Positions 1-11,370 of a DNA stretch of 64,000 bases are shown here, in pieces. The stretch is from Triatoma infestans (lineage: Eukaryota; Arthropoda; Insecta; Hemiptera; Reduviidae), in assembly GCA_011037195.1 (NCBI GenBank), contig JAAEAF010003838.1:108155-172154 (forward strand). The letters are read 5' to 3'. The notes beneath the pieces are model-generated. The model did not search any database. It had not been told where the DNA came from and saw only the letters and a list, made by a program, of their open reading frames with translations. How positions within the stretch are numbered: the first letter of the stretch is position 1; every line of letters starts with the position of its first letter. The position numbers and the translations under genes are program-made.

Positions 1-60
1 CCCATTTGACGATGATCCTTAAGTCCATCGTATCAAAGTGATCACAGTGATTCTGAAATT

Positions 61-240
61 TCCCTACTGTGAATCAAAGTGCAAGATTCGATTTGTTTAT
101 TCTAAATTCCTTACGAATGTTTGTTTTAATGTTTCTTAATATAATTTAAGTTTTAAATTTTATGAAATTTTCCTAAAGTGAATCAAAGTGCAATGATTGA
201 TTTGTTTTGTTTTTAATGTTCTTGATATATGCTTAGAATA
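61..240. repeat. diverged tandem duplication, period about 109 bp
   Basis: The 16-mer gtgaatcaaagtgcaa occurs at 69-84 and again at 178-193. Both copies are followed by a similar stretch (gattcgatttgttt against gattgatttgtttt, then ttttaatgtt). I see no coding potential. It is a small local duplication in AT-rich DNA. Confidence 0.7.
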
Positions 241-840
241 TACTATGTTCTTATTTTATTAAAGTTTGGGATCTTTATTTTCGTCGATTTAAATTAATTA
301 ATTTTTGTATGTAGTATCATTGTTATCGTTGATAGCTGCTGTATTTTAATTTTGTATTCATATCATTAACAATAGATATGGATTTATAATGATTGCTTAT
401 TGATTAAAAATTTAAATTTAGAGCTAAGCGAGCAGGATATAGCCAGCTGAAATAAGGAATTTTTGCGCAATTTCGTGGGAAAGGAGCGATCGCAAAGGTT
501 CTGGTAAGGAACTCATCAGTATCGGTGATGTGCACATGAATAATTTAAATTTTCGAAGTATGGAATGTTGTCTGCAGATTTCGTAGTATCGTCGGTTAAT
601 TGTTTAACTTTTCCTTCCTAAATAATTCCGAAGTTGCTAAAAGGTCGTGATAGAGAAAAAAATGTGCATAACTTAAAGCTTAAGAAATTCATTTGTTTTC
701 ATTCATTTGATGTTGCTAAAGAAAATCATACTTAGTTATAAAATATTATGAAAAGATTGATATTGAGGATTAAATATGAAATATTAAATATTAATAATAC
801 ATAAGGGATTATAAAATTTGTTACCTGCGTATTCAGTCAC
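241..840. other. AT-rich stretch, nothing recognised
   Basis: No ORF of note, no repeat family shared with the rest of the window and no RNA gene were seen. Base composition is AT-rich like the rest of the intergenic DNA. Confidence 0.5.
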
Positions 841-844
841 TTCT

Positions 845-1257
845 TGTAAAGGATTAGCAGGCCAGTTGCTTCAATAGAATTCGGCTTGTTTGTAGAGTTA
901 TTGACTTCAAAACCTTTGTACGTTTTATTCATTGTCACTGGTATTTGGCAAAGTACAGTGAAAGGTGTCCACATTGTTTCTGACCTAAAATTTTTTTATA
1001 AATTTGGAAATTCATTATAAACTTGACCTCCTTTGTATCTGCGTAGGATTGGAAAGGACATTGGTTGAATACATTTCGGCTTGTCTGTGGGGTCGTTAGC
1101 TTAATTTGTTTGTCTTGAGGCTGCCTTGAAGTTGATTGTTCTGGTGTCTGAGAAAAACATCTGTACAGTGAAAGTCACATTGTACTGTTTCTTTGACCTA
1201 AAATGTCTTATAAATTGTAAAATCAATTGTATTTTGACCGCCTTTGAATTTCTGAAA
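845..1257. repeat. diverged tandem duplication, period about 200 bp
   Basis: Copy 1 (about 853-1030) and copy 2 (about 1046-1257) share an ordered series of blocks. These are ggattagcagg against ggattggaaagg, then ttcggcttgt, then gtacagtgaaag, then tgacctaaaat, then ttgacctcctttg against ttgaccgcctttg. Indels are frequent, so the duplication is old. No coding function is visible; the short reverse ORF over copy 2 looks like chance. Confidence 0.7.
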
Positions 1258-1796
1258 CATGTGTTATTGAAATAAAAATGTGCTATACATGAAAGAATTT
1301 GACCTGAAACATTAATAGAAAGATTTGGGAAAAAACAATACACTTATATAACAATTGTAAGGAATTTCCATCGTCATCTGGGGAATAATAGATAGTTAAC
1401 ATTAACAAGTAATATGAATTATAAAATGTATGTATGTATTATTTATAAAAAAAATTGAAGATATCTCTTCGCGATTTGCAAATAAAATGGAATAATTCAA
1501 ATGTTTAAATAATTTGTTGAAATCGTAGACCTGAAATTATTGAATTGTATTTATAAAAAAAATTATGTTATTTTAGCACATGAAGGATAAATTTTTGTTT
1601 GAAATTTTGAAAATTTTCCTTGGACTAGGATAATATAAGGAGAATTCTCTCCTCCCAACACCAGGAAATTTTATTTATTTAAATATTTTTTGTTTTTCGT
1701 TTTTGAGAAATGTGCTTTTTAGAAATAATGGGGTATCTATAAAAAAACAATATAGTTCTTTTTTCCTCAGAACAAAATGAATTTGTATTAATGAGT
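1258..1796. other. AT-rich stretch, nothing recognised
   Basis: Homopolymer-rich AT sequence. No coding region, hairpin-rich element or shared repeat was recognised. Confidence 0.45.
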
Positions 1797-2690
1797 TTAA
1801 AAAAAAGCTATTATCCATACATCCATATGTTTTTGAAAACCATTTTGGCTTTGTGAGATAATATTATGAGCCAAATCCCATTCTTCTAACCTAAATTGAA
1901 TTATATGTGTAAAAATTTTGGTTAAACAATTTATCAATCCAATTGATTTGTAATTTTCCGGTAATAGTCTATCTCCTCCTCTCTTGTAAAGCATAAATAC
2001 ACTGTGTGTAGCCAATCAGAAGGAAATTGTTCAGATTCCAAAATTTTATTAAAGAAAACTTCCAGATACAGTAACCAGTTACTAGGTAGACATTTGAAAA
2101 ATTCATATACTTCATCAGGCCTAGCAGCTGAGTTTACATTTTCTAATGGAACATAAGATATCATCTGAAGAAATCTATCAATCTAAAATTATATGAGCCG
2201 TATCTAAAAAGATTTCTTGAACTATAATTTCGGGACCTAGTTGTTGCAACAAATACTGTTCCCAAAGACTTAAATCTATTGGATTTTGATTAATTTTATT
2301 TTTTTATTTAAGATTACTAACAACTTTCCAGAATTGAATAACATCTTTGCAATCACTAATTTGACTGGAAACTTTATTGAAATAAGAAGGCTTTTTGAAT
2401 TTAACCAAAGACTTATAATCTTTCTTCTCTTATAGATAAGCTTCATTATCTCGTCACTAAAATGTTGTTTTTTGCATAAAACTGTTTAATTTTTTTCTTT
2501 GATTCATAATCATTCCAGTAATTTTTATTTTCTATTTTATTAAATAATTTCGTCTTCCTAGTCTGCACCATATTCAAACTTTTGGCTGTTTCCTTGATAG
2601 TAGAAAGTAGATTAGAATTATTATCATTTATTGTTTTAACATTAATATCTATGGCTAAATTGGTACTTAATATCATTAATGTTACAGCAG
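1797..2690 (-). pseudogene. LINE reverse transcriptase relic
   Basis: Read on the minus strand, three overlapping frames line up as one broken non-LTR retrotransposon polyprotein. 2676-2446 gives a basic pre-RT linker (NYWNDYESKKKIKQFY). 2164-1934 gives the start of the RT domain, with PDEVYEFFKCLPSNW and FNKILESEQFPSDW. 2015-1797 gives the RT fingers block with YKRGGDRLLPENYKSIGLIN, then LTKIF, and then SQNGFQ. The YADD palm and everything downstream are missing, and at least two frameshifts separate the pieces. This is a dead fragment. The clade is not assignable from so short a stretch. Confidence 0.75.
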
Positions 2691-2899
2691 TTTATTTAAT
2701 AACGTCAATCTCCATAAACTATGTACTTTTATTTTAAATGTTAAATAAATGCTTAATTTCAGAACTGTTATTATACATTGATTTACTTTATTTACATTTA
2801 CAAGACATTTTCTTTGTGCGATATATTTTACTTCAATATTATCAACATATTTCATCAATTTCAGCCATATAATGGATGTGTTAGGTGGAGAGACTTTGT

Positions 2900-3170
2900 C
2901 TGGTTGATGAATGAACACTGGTTAACTAATATAATAATTAGGAGACACAGACTGCTTGGACTTTACAATAAACAAATGTTTAAGGTAGAGTGGTAAATGG
3001 GTAATGACACGTAGTGATTGGATGTATTGAATTGTCCTCAACTGTATCGAACTGTCTTTTTGGACTGTCCGTCGCTATATTTATACAGTTTCTCTCACTC
3101 CAATCCGAGAGAGTGCTTGGGTTTGTTTCTCTTCTCTCACTGTCTTTGGTTGCCATTACAGCCACATTAA
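2900..3170 (+). repeat. interspersed repeat Y, copy 1
   Basis: Shares ordered blocks with 22786-23095 (+) and 49620-50040 (-): tgcctggacttta-like, gtagagtggtaa-like, a spaced TATA-like block (tatatttatacagtttctc) and tccgagagagtg. The TATA-like block next to a pyrimidine-rich tract would fit a small promoter or solo-LTR, but termini and a TSD were not established. Confidence 0.6.
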
Positions 3171-3712
3171 AATTTTGTTTATCAGAAGGTGGTGATCCTA
3201 TGATTTAATTTATAATCACTAGTGAGACAAAATAGCTTTTTCTCACTAATGAGTAAAAGTAGAACTTTAGCCACTAATTATACTGGAATAATTGTAATAT
3301 TATTCAACTGTTGTAGAAAAAAAAATTATTCAATTTTCATTTTAATTTTTACGTTAAAATGGAATTCTTTAATTTTAATTAAAATGAAAAATGGAGTAGC
3401 AAGAGAGAGAGAAATATAGAAATAGTGTAGAAGTCATTTCTAATTAGTGCGCCGTGTGAATAGTTTGGAATTAATGAGCGCTACGTGAATATATATGTAT
3501 GTAAAGTATATGGCACAACACTTGACTCAGAATTCCCAAAGAGCAGGTAATGACCTCACCTCAGTATGACGCCCATCACGCCCAATTTAACAGCCTTGCA
3601 GATAAATATTATGATAAAAGCATATTTTCTGCTTTGTGACTTTTCCATATTGAATAAAAAAAGAAAATTCAGGTTAGTTGAAAAGAAAATGAATTTATTT
3701 ATCTAAATAAAA

Positions 3713-4655
3713 ATTCTGGTATGCACGACTTTCTCTTTCCGCAATTTATATAATTTTTTTCATTATTGAGAAATCGCCTACAAAATTGGACTTTTTTTAC
3801 TGAGAAATTGAACTGAGAATCTAAACTTAATAAAACCAGTTGCTTGTGGAAATCGAGACCTTTCAGCTCCCTCAGAGCTATTCCCCCCCTCCCTAAAACC
3901 AATTACTCGGACCAATTTTTCAAACAAAATTGATAGGTCAATATATGTATATTTACTATTCCGAATTTAAAGAAATTCATTATAATCTTTATCGAGGAAA
4001 ACACAAAAAATTATTAAAAAAAAAAACTGTTGGTAAAGTCGCACTTTCGGTTAATCGATTTTCTTCAAACTCGGAATGCTGGTAATACATTTAATTCCTA
4101 TTAATATTATATAGAAGATAGGATTACATAATATACGAAAATGGCACTTTAGAGGAAAGTCTATCCCCACTCCTTCCCAAAACTCTCCAAAAATGCATTT
4201 TCCTAGAAAAATGTTTCAAATAAAAGTTGTAGCTCTTAATATGTGTAGTTGCGTACTAGTTTAAAGAAAATCGTTGGAGCCGTATTCAAGAAAATAGTAA
4301 ACAAAAAAAAAAATTCCATGCTGTAAAGTGTTACTTCCGGTTATCCGGTTTTTGGTATTTTGACCAAAAACTTATCATCGAGTTCCCACGGAAAACTGAA
4401 ACAAATATCCCGCTTCAACTTTTTTCGATTTTTGACCAAAAACTTATCATCGAGTTCCCACGGAAAACTGAAACAAATATCCCGCTTCAACTTTTTTCGA
4501 TTTTCCGTTTTTGATTTATGTGGCCATACACACACAAAAATAAATTATAAAAACCACTTTTTCGTACCCAGGGGACCCAAACTGTGTATTTCCGTTGAAA
4601 ACTCCACATCGAAACTTAGGCACGCTCGCAACACTAACAAACATTAAGAGAAAAT
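3713..4655 (+). repeat. family X interspersed repeat, near full length
   Basis: Starts with the family X 5' motif (attctggt...cacgactttctctt). It continues through the conserved middle (gattttcttcaaactcggaa; ccactccttcccaaaa; cctagaaaaatgtttcaaataaaag; aaaatcgttggagcc) and ends with the 3' block (ccgttgaaaactccacatcgaaa, cgctcgcaacac, ttaagagaaaataag). The internal CA tract is short here (cacacacaaa). No protein is encoded; the ORFs crossing it are repeat shadows. It carries an internal 72-bp tandem duplication (separate entry). Confidence 0.8.
4361..4504 (+). repeat. exact 72-bp tandem duplication inside family X
   Basis: 4361-4432 and 4433-4504 are identical by eye (tgaccaaaaacttatcatcg ... 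tttttcgattt). The absence of differences means the duplication is much younger than the element carrying it. Because 72 is a multiple of three, it creates a repeat-encoded ORF that should not be taken for a gene. Confidence 0.9.
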
Positions 4656-6480
4656 AAGAACTAGTTACAACTTATGTACAATAGTTTTAATTGTTTGTCT
4701 TTATATAAATAAATGAAATATTACTTATAGTTGAATATGGAATGGTTACATAATGAGTCTGCTGACTGCAGTAAACCTGTCAAATATATCAAACGTGTAA
4801 TTAATTAAAATGTCATATAATAAATTAATTAAATTAATAGAGGGGTTATACAATAACCTCTGATTGGTTGGAAGTTTTGAAAGTGCGCACACCAAATCGA
4901 TTGTTAGATTGTGGAAGATGAATACGAATGAAATAGCGTCTACATCTAAACAAAGCTCGTGATTGGTTCAAAGGAATGAAATAATGCAATCGGATTGGCT
5001 GTTTGTATTTGTGAATGAAGTTATCATATGATTAAAACTTCAATCATAGTACTAAATAATCATGCTGATTGGTGTGCTGTGGAATTATCATAGTTTTTAT
5101 AAACTATGATAGAACAAGCTCAGATTAAAACTCTACCTAAAGAAAATGTGAATTTTAAAAGCCTTGGACATGTTGGAATAAGATCGACAAAAGACGAAAA
5201 CCTCATGAACTAACTTAATATAGCGCATAATTTAAAAAAAACGTGACAATAATATAAAGAATTCACAGAAGATGAAGAGAATGAAATAGTCCGGCATGAT
5301 GGAATGGCTAGATACACTTCTTGTTAAACTTGTGATGTACTGCTAATGATTGCTTTTTAAAGTTTTCCCTTTATGTGCCTTGGATCTTCTACTTGAGGAG
5401 TCTAGGCGGAATGTTGTTCCTTCTCTAGAAATAGTTTGAATTACAGCATTGTCATGAGATCTGTTTTGAGTGTCTTGACAAGCCTTCTTGGTTATCTGTT
5501 TGAATCATGTAAGAGGTATCGTGACATGTTTGTCTGACAAGTATTGGCGAGCCTCCTTATGACATATATTTGAACATGTGGTGTTTCCATCATCGTATCC
5601 AGATTGGTAGGACATCTTTGTAGGAAGATTGATTCAGCAATCCTCTAGGACAGTTTAGTACTAATTTGGAAGTGAAAATGCACCCAACGGGCAGATACAC
5701 ATTCCAGTTATGCACACTCTATTTTAAATCTGATATTACGGCCAGCTTATCCGAAATATAACAGAGAATACAGCACCAACAAACAAAGAAACAAATAGAG
5801 TAAATAATTAAATCAAATAAACTGCTTAAAGAGATTAACATAAATCCCTGTTTTCTAGCAGAATATCCGGAATTTAATTAGGGAAGAGCCCCGCCCACCA
5901 CCCGACCGCTTCCTGAAAGTAATAATTTAACATCCAGCAGTGAAAATTATTATTTGGAAGTACTTATAAAGGAAATTTTAATTACAGATTTGTTTTAAAA
6001 CAAACATTAATATACAAACGTTCATCCATTATACATTAAAACTTGGGAGTGAACCCGGCGGCGGTCCGAGGTATGCTGTGGAATTATTGCAAAAGCAGCG
6101 TCGTTGTAAGTCCTGAATAAAGGTCACCAGTAATTATTCACAAAGTAAGGCCACCCTCCCCCATTCTCTTGTGCTAGAAGTGTTGTCATTAATAACGAAA
6201 TACTTTTTGAACGACTTCCATCTGTGTATTATGGACTACACAAACTATGAGAGAGATTATGTGAACATATATACAATGTTTATAGTAATTTACTTACGTC
6301 TTCTATATCGTTAACTTTTTACTTTAATTGTAAACATTAATTTAACAAACCAATGCTCAGTGATAAAATTTCATAAAATACCGAGACAAATTATATAATT
6401 TCCAATTAATGAATTGACATTAAAAGATGAATGAAAGGTAACTTCATTCATCTCTTTATTTTCCTTTTGCTGCTGTAACA
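4656..6480. other. AT-rich intergenic stretch with an ATTGG (inverted CCAAT) cluster
   Basis: No coding region recognised. Four ATTGG pentamers in the same orientation lie at 4863, 4962, 4994 and 5068, each in a gattgg context. A GC-richer patch lies at 5885-5925 (ccccgcccaccacccgacc) and another at 6053-6080 (cccggcggcggtccgaggtatgc). Either could belong to an undetected exon or an old element, but no reading frame supports that. Confidence 0.4.
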
Positions 6481-6939
6481 AGAGAAAGTAGAGAGATCGG
6501 GTAAAACTCTTATCGAAAAATCAGTACCTTTGGTAATTAAAAAAATGTTCATCGAAATTGATGAACTGTGTTTTGGCTTAGGTGTGCTTAAGAACAGCTA
6601 AACATAACAACAATTAATCGTGACAGAAAATCCAAATTAATAATTACTCCAAGATATTTTTATTTTTTATAAAAGTTTGTGCCTAAAGCAAAGATTATCT
6701 CATAAATCATCAGGAAATCAAATTTCTCCGAAATATGTTTCAAAAAAAAAAAAAATAAAAGACATTTAAAAGTGAACTTTAAGAAAATCTTCGAAGTCAT
6801 TTTCGAAAAAATGCAATTTAAAAAAAAATCACCACTAAGTGTAAATTTCGGATTGCAGATATTGAACTAAACCATGTCCGAAATCCTAAATTAGAATACC
6901 AACTTTGAAATTGCAGAGATTTTTTTTGTTTTACTTTCT

Positions 6940-7680
6940 CTTATTGCTGGTAAAGAGGAAGTATTGCGTTGTAAAATTTTCGATATTGACTTTTCACCGG
7001 TTTACATATTTTGAAGTCCCCTGAGACAGAAAAAATTGTTCTTAGTTATGTGTGGGTGTGTGAGTGACCTGACAATAACCTTTTAATCAACCGGAAGTGC
7101 CACTTTACCGAATGGATTTTTTTTCAGTGTTTTGGGATTTTCTCGAAAAAGGTTCCAACGATTTTCTTTAAACTTTGTATATACACCACACACATATAAG
7201 TCTATGACTTTTATTTGAAACTTTATCCTGGGAAAATTCATTTAAAAGGAGTTTTGGGGGAGAGATGGGAGTTTCACTTTCCTCTGAAGTGGCATTTACG
7301 ATTCAGTTTATGTACGTAATATTAATTAAAAATTAAATGTTATGCCATAGTTCCGAGTTTCAAGCAAATCGGTTCATCGGAAGTGCGACTTTTCTGAACA
7401 GATATTTTTTTAGTTTTTTGCGGCTTTCTCCATAATGACACCCACGGGTATCATGTAAATTGGGATACTAACTATACATAGAGAGACATATCACTGTAGG
7501 TTGAAACTTTCGTCCCGGTTAATTGATTTCAGAGAAGTTATGGTGGCTGGGAGGTCATGCTTCCACTCAAAGGCTAATAAACATTTACTAAAAATAGGTT
7601 TGAGGAAAGTTAGTCAATTGTAACTACGTAAATTGCAGTGGGAGAGAAACTGCTAGTGTGAATGTTTCACATCAGATAAT
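6940..7680 (-). repeat. family X, reverse orientation
   Basis: Reverse-complement landmarks occur in order: ttactttctcttattgctgg (3' hairpin end), gaggaagtattgcg, ttttcgatattgacttttca, gtgtgggtgtgtg (the CA tract position), ccggaagtgcc, ccaacgattttctttaaact, ggggagagatggg, and a 5' end near 7640-7676 (gagagaaact ... gtttcacatcaga). Confidence 0.75.
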
Positions 7681-7719
7681 TTTAATTTTGTTTTGTGCTG
7701 TTTACACAAATATATAGAA

Positions 7720-7965
7720 TATAATAATGTTAATGGGGAGGAAAGTGGCACATCGAAGCGGGCACACTGTCCACCCGAGAAGCCAAACTTTGGGGCAACA
7801 ACAACCGTGTCATCAGAGTAAAGGCCGCTGACATGTTGTTTCCTGGTGTAGAAGGTGCGCGCAGAAAATAGAAGATATACTAGGAGGAGAGCAAGGTACA
7901 CTGCCTGGGGAACACTGCCAGGAGACAGAGGGAAGACAGAAGATCAGGAGTTGTCGTAGGGAGCC
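7720..7965 (-). pseudogene. LINE RT palm fragment
   Basis: On the minus strand one frame reads PQAVYLALLLVYLLFSARTF and then HVSGLYSDDTVVVAPKF. This looks like a degraded Jockey-type (G)VPQGSVLAPLLY ... YADDT palm block with the catalytic YADD altered to YSDD. Only this short part of an RT domain is present, flanked by non-coding DNA. The small size and lost spacing make it a dead relic. Confidence is moderate because the match rests on two motifs. Confidence 0.5.
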
Positions 7966-9040
7966 CGGAAATTCTGATTAGTAAAACAAATTGTTATGCA
8001 ATCAAAAAAGTTGTTATACAAATTTAACAGTCAAAACAAAAGCCTATAATCAAATAAACAATACAACCTTCAGTTTCGTGAGATTATGAAAATTTACATG
8101 AATTTATAGCCAACCGTATTAGGGTCATACACTCAGTTGTGACCGTTGGTCATAAACTCAGTGAAAACAACTTCTCATATATATTGTTTTCTAAGAAAAG
8201 GAGAAGTTATTTAATTTGACCTGTTTGTTTCAGTCTGTGAAATATGGAAATTATAGAGTTGCGTGTAGTAGAGATGAAGACAAAGAAATGTGTTGTCTGT
8301 ATATACTAGAAAACTATGTTGATATAGTGTGTAACTGAGCCGTGTATTATGGAACAATTAGTGCTCTCTAGTGAATGGCTGAAATTTAATAATACAGCCT
8401 TCACACTAGTACATACAGGCACATATTGCGTGTGATCTGATCACAGAGTCAAATAAAAACCAGATATCAATAGATGTGCAAATTACGTAAATCTAAATTA
8501 AATACTTAATTATTTATTGGTCTTGAGAATGTATGGATGTATGTAATATATACACTTTTAAATCAAAAGTAGAAAATTAATTTGAAATCTAACAGTCTGG
8601 GTTTTAGAGAAACGAGAATGGAACTGGAACCAAACAATTATTTATTAAAGTCAGAAAGTTTTCAGTTCCATTTACAATCAAGTCATCAGACACACTTGTG
8701 TTTTATGTAGGAGTGTTGGCTCACTTAAATAGGTATTAATCTCTTCATTTCACTCCAGTTGGTCATTGTTTTAATTTTAAGTATTCTTATCTTTTTCTCT
8801 TACAAAACTTTTGTCATTTCATAGTGAATTATTCTAATAGGTCCCTGTCAGAGCCAGTCCAACCCCCACCCCCTTCCAAAAAAGGCAAGATGAAACTTAG
8901 TTATAGCTGAAACGGAAACTTTCTGATAGTGTTTTTCTCTGAGAATATTAATGTATTTCTTTATATTTAGTGAAATCGTACATTCTAATATAGACGCATT
9001 AAAGACTGCTTAACCCTTAAGTCCTCTAGAAACCTCCACA
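7966..9040. other. AT-rich stretch, nothing recognised
   Basis: No ORF, tRNA-like box pair or family X landmark seen. A short C/A-rich patch (ccaacccccacccccttcc) lies near 8860. Confidence 0.45.
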
Positions 9041-9049
9041 TAAAATTTT

Positions 9050-10935
9050 AGTGAGGTGAGTTAGCTGAGTGTAAGATTAAAATCAAGGAAGCCTACAGTT
9101 CCTTCTGCAAACGATCTGGCCATTTACTTCAAGTTAATGCAAGGCCTTTTGGAAATTTATTAAAAATAAGAAGAAAGGAGTTCCTCTACCATCCGTCCTT
9201 GCCTTTGAGGGTTCTCCGATAGACAACCAGAGATTGCTGTCTGACAAATTTGCTGATTTCTTTCAGTCAGTATTTACAAAAAATTCTAACATAAGTTGCA
9301 ATGAACCTCAATTCTTTTCGTCTACCTCTACGCTCTCCTGCATCCAAGTTTCTGAAACAGAAGTTTTTGAGAACATTGTGGCACTGAAACTTACTTCTAT
9401 TCCTGGACCTGATGGTTTTCCTGCAAAATTTTTTTTTGAGTGTGTCCCGTCGCTAGTAGTGCCTATTACATTGCTGTTTAACCGTTCCCTTGCATCTGGT
9501 GTTTTTCATACTCTTTGGAAGCAGTTTTATTCGGTTCCTATAACTAAGGTAAATAACCCTCAGAATATTGAAGATTACAGACCGATTTCTATTATGAACA
9601 TTTTGGCCAAGCTTTTTGAAATTATACTGTTGGAGCACTTAAGTGTACTTAGAGGGGTTATTTCATCAAAACAGCATGGATTTTTAATTCGACGCTCTAC
9701 GGTTACTAACTTGGCTTCATTTCTTCATTTTATAGCAGGTGAACTTAGTAATGGTTTCCAGGTTGATGTGATGTATACTGATTTTAAAAAGACTTTTGAC
9801 CGTGTGCCTCACTCCTTATTAGTAAAGAAACTGAAAATGCTAGGCTTGTGTGGTCCTATGCTGAAGTGGTTTGAAGATTACCTTCGGAATAGAAAATGCC
9901 GGGTAAGGTGGCACTCGGAGGTATCACATTGGTTCGATGCTGTATCTGGTGTACCTCAAGGATCACACTTTGGACCGTAGCTTCATAATTTTTATTAACG
10001 ACCTACTACTAAGGATCTCGGACGTTGAGGTACTTGCATTTGCGGATGACTTGAAGTTTTTCCATAAAGTTGCTTCTCAGTCGGACTGCATTACAATTCA
10101 AGATAGCCTCCGCATTGTTTCTGACTGGTGCTGCAGTAATGGCATGGAGCTTAATGTTAAAAAATGCCAAGACATTTCTTTTTATCGTAAAACGAGTTTT
10201 ATATCGTATCAGTACCTCATTGATGGCAAACCATTGGAGAGGACTCGCAACGTGAAGGATTTAGGAGTTACTCTGAGTCATGACCTCTCTTTCACGAATC
10301 AGTTTGAATATGTATGTAGGAAAGCATCGAGAGCGCTGGATTTTGTAATAAGGCACACTCGTGATCTTAGAGATCCCAAAGCGGTGCTAACTGTGTATAA
10401 TGCATATGTTAGAAACCTTCTTGAGTATGCGTTGTTGATTTGGTGTCCTTACACTAAGAAGGATATAGCTAGACTTGAAGCTATATAAACCCGTTTTATC
10501 AAGACTTTTAACAAAAGGTTATCCAGCGGTACTACTCATTTCTGCTCTCTAGAGTCTAGAATACGTAAAGGTCTCCTATTCTTAAAGAAGCTCTTGAATG
10601 GTGAAATTGATTGCATGCGCTACTTGCTGCCATTCCTTTTCATGTACCACCTCGCTGCTTGCGCAGTACTTCGCATTTCGTGGTCCCTGCCGTTAACTAA
10701 TGCGCTGTTCAACGCTGACATCATTTGTAGAATATGCACATCATGGAATGAGTATATTCCTAGTGATGTGGATTTCCAAATGGCGTCTGGACTTTTAACG
10801 AAACATTTTTTCACTACTTGAAGTTTTACTGTTAAATGTGCATGTATTACTTTACCATTATTATATTTATGTATCATTTGTAATGACTTCAACCATAAGG
10901 CTTATGCCATTTGTTGATAAAAGAAAATAAAAATA
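9050..10935 (+). pseudogene. Jockey-like LINE, 5'-truncated, one frameshift
   Basis: Non-LTR retrotransposon ORF2 lacking the endonuclease. The frame can be followed from about 9140 (AFWKFIKNKK), through the pre-RT segment (FADFFQSVF), RT block PGPDGFPAKFF, EDYRPISIMNILAKLFE, KQHGF, the palm aspartate block MYTDFKKTFDRVPH, and GVPQGSHFGP, stopping at 9980. A small frameshift then moves to the next frame: FIIFINDLLL, AFADDLKFF (catalytic FADD), GMELNVKKC and a C-terminal thumb (YVRNLLEYALLIWCPY). Stop at 10486-10488; a further shift gives ALFNADIICRICTSWNEYIP ending at 10821. The 3' UTR ends in an A-rich tail (aaaataaaaataaaataaaa) near 10935. RT motifs are intact but the ORF is broken, so it is immobile as it stands. 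Confidence 0.85.
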
Positions 10936-10969
10936 AAATAAAAGACATTAAATGACAACTTCTTTTTAA

Positions 10970-11370
10970 AAATTAAAATTCACTAATTTCTGTAACTTTA
11001 ATTAGTTTAAAGAAAATCGCGTAAAACTGAAAAAAAAAAAACGGTTCAATAAAATCGCATTTGCTTTTGATGGATTTTGCCCGAAACCGCTTTCAAGTCA
11101 AATATCGCATGGTAGTATCTAAACGGATGCCAAGTTTGAGCTTCTGTGGTTTTTCACTTTTGAGATATTTTGTTACACCACCCACAAACACACACACACA
11201 CACACACACGCACACACACACACACGCACACACACATACAATCATACACATTTACTAAAAACAATGTTTTCGTACGCAGGGGACATAGAATGTATTTTCG
11301 ATGAAACTGTAATTGGAAAACCTAAGCGATCGTAATATTCCCTCTTACTAGAATCAAGAGCAAATAATTA
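10970..11370 (+). repeat. family X, 3' portion with long CA tract
   Basis: Contains agaaaatcgcg...aaaactgaaaaa, ttttgatggattttgcccgaaa, caagtttgagcttctg, ttttgagatattttgtt, the CA tract (11186-11240), cgtacgcaggggacat and gatcgtaatattccctcttactag. Truncated at its 5' side next to the LINE 3' end. Confidence 0.75.
11186..11240. repeat. (CA)n microsatellite, interrupted by CG
   Basis: An almost pure CA run with two cacg interruptions. It sits at the position where every better-preserved family X copy has a CA tract. Confidence 0.95.

Noticed and set aside
9010..9050. TSD for the Jockey-like LINE (gacgcattaaagac near 8993 against gacattaaatgac near 10944)
   Set aside because: Only similar with indels, so not claimed as a TSD.
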